Source: Fonticula-like sp. SCN 57-25
Lineage: Eukaryota > Nucleariida > Rotosphaerida
Assembly (NCBI GenBank): GCA_001724245.1
Contig: MEDX01000054.1
Coordinates: 1 to 27,937, forward strand
Direction: 5' to 3'
DNA: 27,937 nt
Shown here: positions 25,162 to 27,937 of the stretch, piece by piece
Position numbering within the stretch: position 1 is the first letter of the stretch
Layout: the number at the start of each line of letters is the position of its first letter
Translations under genes and position numbers: made by a program
Notes under the pieces: generated by a model
The model's database searches: none
Seen by the model: only the letters and a program-made list of their open reading frames with translations
Told to the model about the DNA's origin: nothing

Positions 25162-27720
25162 TTACTTTGTGATAATGGATACGACTCGCTTCTCTCTATT
25201 TACGCGGAACGCCTTGACGTTCCTCTTGCCGACGACCTTTACGGTCTCGCCCGCCTCCCTGATTCTCTTCTCGAGCGCCTCATCATCGAGCTCGTCCATG
25301 TCCTTTTGCGTGACGCTGGTCCCCCCCTTGCCGCGGCCGTCCAGCTGGATGACGAACGGCACGGCGCGGTACCGCAGCACGCGCTCGTCGGCGGCCGGCC
25401 ACCCCGCCTCAAACACGTCGTCGCGGCGGTCGTCGCCGATGGCCGCCCACGCCTCGGCGGAAAAGTGCGGCGCGAACGGCGCGAGCAGGCGGACGAGCGT
25501 CTGCAGCGACGCGCGCACGTCGGCGCTGCCGCGGTCAGGCGCGTCGCAGATGGCGTTCAAAAGCTTCATGAGGTCCGACACGGCCGTGTTGAACGCAAAC
25601 GACGTCGACAGCGCGCTCGTCACGCGCTCCGCCGTCGCGTGCGTCAGCACAGTCAGCGAGGACGGCGTGACGTCGCCGTTGATGACGTCGGGATCGGATC
25701 CGTCGCCGCGCTTGTCAATGTGTTCGCCAATGGCGGCCCACAGCTTGCGGAGGAAGCGCGCGGGGCCGCTGATCGCCTTGTCCTCCCACATGAGCGCGTC
25801 GTCGTACGGCGCCTTGAAGAGGATAAAGAGGCGCAGCGTGTCGGCGCCGTGCTCGTCGACGACCTGCTGCGGGTCCGTCCCATTGTGCTTTGACTTGCTC
25901 ATCTTTTCAAACGAGACGGCGGGCGCCTTGCCCGTCGCGATCTCGACGCCGGTCGCGCTGTCAATCTCGTGCGGCTTGAGGTACGCGCAGCTGACGGAGC
26001 TCTTGGCGGTGCGCCCGAGCACGAGCCCCTGCGCGAGCAGCCGCTTGAACGGCTCGCCGGCCTTGGCGGGCAGCACGCCGTCATCGCGAAGGAACTTTGC
26101 TGTGAAGCGCGCGTACAAAAGGTGCAGGATGGCGTGCTCGACGCCGCCAATGTAATAGTCGACGGGCAGCCAACGCTCGGCCGCGTCGCGAGACACGAGC
26201 GCCGACGAATTGCGCGCGTCGGCGTACCGCGCATAGTACCACGCAGAGTCGACAAAGGTGTCCATCGTGTCGGTCTCGCGCGTCGCGGGGCCGCCGCAGC
26301 GCGGGCAAGTACACTTTAGCCAGTCGTGCGCATGGCGCAGCGGCGAATCGCCCTTGCCAGTGAACGGGACGCCTACTGGGAGCAGTACAGGAAGGTCCGA
26401 GGCAAGGACGGGAACAGTGCCGCACGCGCCCGCACAGTGCACGACGGGAATTGGACAGCCCCAGTAGCGCTGGCGCGAGACTAGCCAATCACGGAGGCGG
26501 AAGGGTGTCGAGGCGCGGTCGCCGAGCGCAGTCAGCATCTCGTGGTCGTCGCGCTCCGCCGCGTCAACGGCGGCAATGCCGTTCGCTTGCGCAAACCAAT
26601 CAGCGCGCGCGCACGCGCCCGGCGCGTAGATATGCGCGCGCAGATTCGAGCCGTCGGCACCCACGTGGGAGGCGACCCACACGGGAAGCGCGCGCGCCAC
26701 ACCCGGCACGCGCGCCACGACGCCTGGCAGCACCACGCCCGACGCATCCTTCTCATTGGGTACCGCGTGGTCTTTCAGCCAGGTTGCGACATGCTTGTGG
26801 CGCCGCGCGGCCTGCGTCGCGAGCGGGTGGTCGGGCGCGACGGCCACAAACGCAGCACGCGGCAGCGCACCCGCCCGCTCCACGTAAGCGTCCATGGCGT
26901 CAATTGTAATATCGTCACCGTCGCCGCTCGTGACGTCAATGCGGACATTGGTGCCGGGGTGCCTGATCCACGCTGCCTGCATCGTTTTCACGTTTTCCGG
27001 CCACTCGAGGCCCCCGACGCCGTCGAGCAGCTCCTGCTGGTACGCGGTCGTGCGCACAAACCACTGCTTGAGCAGGCGACGCTCAACAAGCGCGCCGCTG
27101 CGCCACGAGCGGCCCTGCTCGTCCACCTGCTCGTCCGCGAGCACCGTCTTGTCCACGGGATCCCAGTTCACCTCGGCCTCGGCCTGGTATGCTAGGCCGC
27201 GCTCCAGCAGGCGAACAAAGATCCACTGCGTCCACGCGTAATACGATCCGTCACACGTCACAACCTCATTGTCCCAGTCGTACGACAGACCAAGCCGACG
27301 CAGCTGGCCACGCATGTACGACATGTTGGACTCTGTCCAGGCAGCCGGTTCGACGCCGCGCTCGATCGCCGCATTCTCGGCGGGAAGGCCAAATGCATCA
27401 AACCCCATGGGATGAAGAACGTCATCGCCGCGCATCCGATGAAAGCGGGCAAGAAGATCGCCGATGGTGTACACGCGCACATGGCCCATGTGAAGCGCGC
27501 CCGACGGGTAGGGGAACATGGACAGCACGTACGACTTTGGCGCGGACGGCCGCGGCGCGACCGGCGACGTCGACCACCGCGACTGCCAACGGCGCTCCAC
27601 GTCAGAGTGGTCATACGTAGACGACCATGAAGATGAGAGCGACCGCGCGAGCACCGCCACAAGGGAACCGCGCGACGAGGCGGCTGGTCGCCCCACCACC
27701 GCGCATCCCCGCCGCAGCAT
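25162..27720 (-). CDS. LARS2: Mitochondrial leucyl-tRNA synthetase
   Basis: This single exon encodes 852 aa, of the bacterial/mitochondrial LeuRS type. It charges tRNA-Leu with leucine using ATP. The N-terminus ([20 protein letters not shown]) is Arg/Ser/Ala-rich without acids to residue 36, a typical mitochondrial presequence. Synthetic-site motifs are intact: [12 protein letters not shown] with HMGH at 77-80, [55 protein letters not shown], and KMSKS at 606-610. Two CxxC-like pairs (CTCPRCGG) suggest a zinc site in the insert. The C-terminal anticodon-binding and LeuRS tail domains are present. The CP1 editing domain (about 220-395) is odd: the Thr-rich TTRPDT signature and the HDxRD motif are both absent. 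The gene converges on the hydrolase, and its upstream CCACGTG is at 27738-27744. Confidence 0.95.
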   Translation of the reverse strand: MLRRGCAVVGRPAASSRGSLVAVLARSLSSSWSSTYDHSDVERRWQSRWSTSPVAPRPSAPKSYVLSMFPYPSGALHMGHVRVYTIGDLLARFHRMRGDDVLHPMGFDAFGLPAENAAIERGVEPAAWTESNMSYMRGQLRRLGLSYDWDNEVVTCDGSYYAWTQWIFVRLLERGLAYQAEAEVNWDPVDKTVLADEQVDEQGRSWRSGALVERRLLKQWFVRTTAYQQELLDGVGGLEWPENVKTMQAAWIRHPGTNVRIDVTSGDGDDITIDAMDAYVERAGALPRAAFVAVAPDHPLATQAARRHKHVATWLKDHAVPNEKDASGVVLPGVVARVPGVARALPVWVASHVGADGSNLRAHIYAPGACARADWFAQANGIAAVDAAERDDHEMLTALGDRASTPFRLRDWLVSRQRYWGCPIPVVHCAGACGTVPVLASDLPVLLPVGVPFTGKGDSPLRHAHDWLKCTCPRCGGPATRETDTMDTFVDSAWYYARYADARNSSALVSRDAAERWLPVDYYIGGVEHAILHLLYARFTAKFLRDDGVLPAKAGEPFKRLLAQGLVLGRTAKSSVSCAYLKPHEIDSATGVEIATGKAPAVSFEKMSKSKHNGTDPQQVVDEHGADTLRLFILFKAPYDDALMWEDKAISGPARFLRKLWAAIGEHIDKRGDGSDPDVINGDVTPSSLTVLTHATAERVTSALSTSFAFNTAVSDLMKLLNAICDAPDRGSADVRASLQTLVRLLAPFAPHFSAEAWAAIGDDRRDDVFEAGWPAADERVLRYRAVPFVIQLDGRGKGGTSVTQKDMDELDDEALEKRIREAGETVKVVGKRNVKAFRVNREKRVVSIITK

Positions 27721-27937
27721 GATGTTTCAGTGCACGGCCACGTGATCCACTTGGTTGATTTGCATGGTCAGCATTTGGGCGCAGCGTCATCTGAGCCGTC
27801 ATTGCATCTATTGGCATCTGGCGGGCCTCTGCATGCTTGGCTAGTATGTGAAAGAGCAGCATGCTGCTATTGTTGCAACGATATTGGCGCAATGTTCTAG
27901 TCTAGTGATCCGTTCAACATGCGCTTCGAGCTCACAT
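27721..27937. promoter_or_regulatory. LeuRS promoter region with CCACGTG
   Basis: CCACGTG at 27738-27744 lies 17 nt before the LeuRS start codon, the same spacing as in the hydrolase gene. At the right edge an ATG at 27919 opens a + frame of six codons cut by the window (MRFELT), too short to call a gene. Confidence 0.45.

Noticed and set aside
25046-26155. Long + strand frame opposite LeuRS
   Set aside because: LeuRS motifs on the - strand are unambiguous; this is its GC-rich shadow.
27919-27937. Start of a + strand gene (ATG then five codons)
   Set aside because: Six codons are too few to distinguish from chance.
1-27937. CRISPR array, insertion sequence, phage or toxin module
   Set aside because: None seen; the DNA is eukaryotic nuclear with spliced genes and no transposase, integrase or spacer-repeat pattern.

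Overview
This window looks like nuclear DNA of a free-living protist with a compact, GC-rich genome. It is eukaryotic because the coding sequences include actin, a PBAF-type ARID2 protein, ALY/REF, otubain, PHAF1 and mitochondrial LeuRS. About half of the genes are interrupted by short introns (44-250 nt, one of 774 nt). About 16 genes lie in 28 kb on both strands, with gaps of tens to a few hundred bases. The gene set does not fix the lineage. The ARID-ARM-RFX-C2H2 protein and actin tail would suit a relative of amoebozoans or opisthokonts, but I do not name a species.

Layout: actin 3' end (1-90, +); WDR25-like WD40 protein (273-1325, -); type II membrane MGAT4-like glycosyltransferase with a 27-bp coding minisatellite (1394-2875, +); ARID2, six exons (3166-5975, +); Ser-rich hypothetical (6297-7150, -); PHAF1 (7837-9296, +); type I membrane protein (9604-11331, +); hypothetical (11790-12470, -) back to back with HEMK1 (12523-13425, +); PP2C phosphatase, five exons (13681-15161, +); ALY/REF, seven exons (15552-17443, -); coiled-coil hypothetical (17829-18867, +); otubain (19492-20244, -) divergent from TRABD (20388-21449, +); mitochondrial carrier, three exons (21776-22887, -); alpha/beta hydrolase, eight exons (23403-24964, +); mitochondrial LeuRS (25162-27720, -).

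The genes are unrelated housekeeping functions and do not form a pathway or operon. ARID2 and ALY/REF act in the nucleus; HEMK1, LeuRS, the carrier and perhaps TRABD serve the mitochondrion; PHAF1, the glycosyltransferase and the type I protein belong to endomembranes.

Three genome-level signals stand out. Introns begin with GT(A/G)CG rather than the usual GTAAG/GTATG: I see C at +4 in 26 of 28 modelled introns and A at +4 in none. A non-coding element built from TGCAAACT half-sites recurs at least nine times, as inverted repeats with a 6-7 bp spacer or direct repeats with a 7-bp period. CCACGTG lies 14-17 nt before the start codon of three genes. In addition, the mitochondrial LeuRS keeps its synthetic motifs but appears to have lost the CP1 editing residues.
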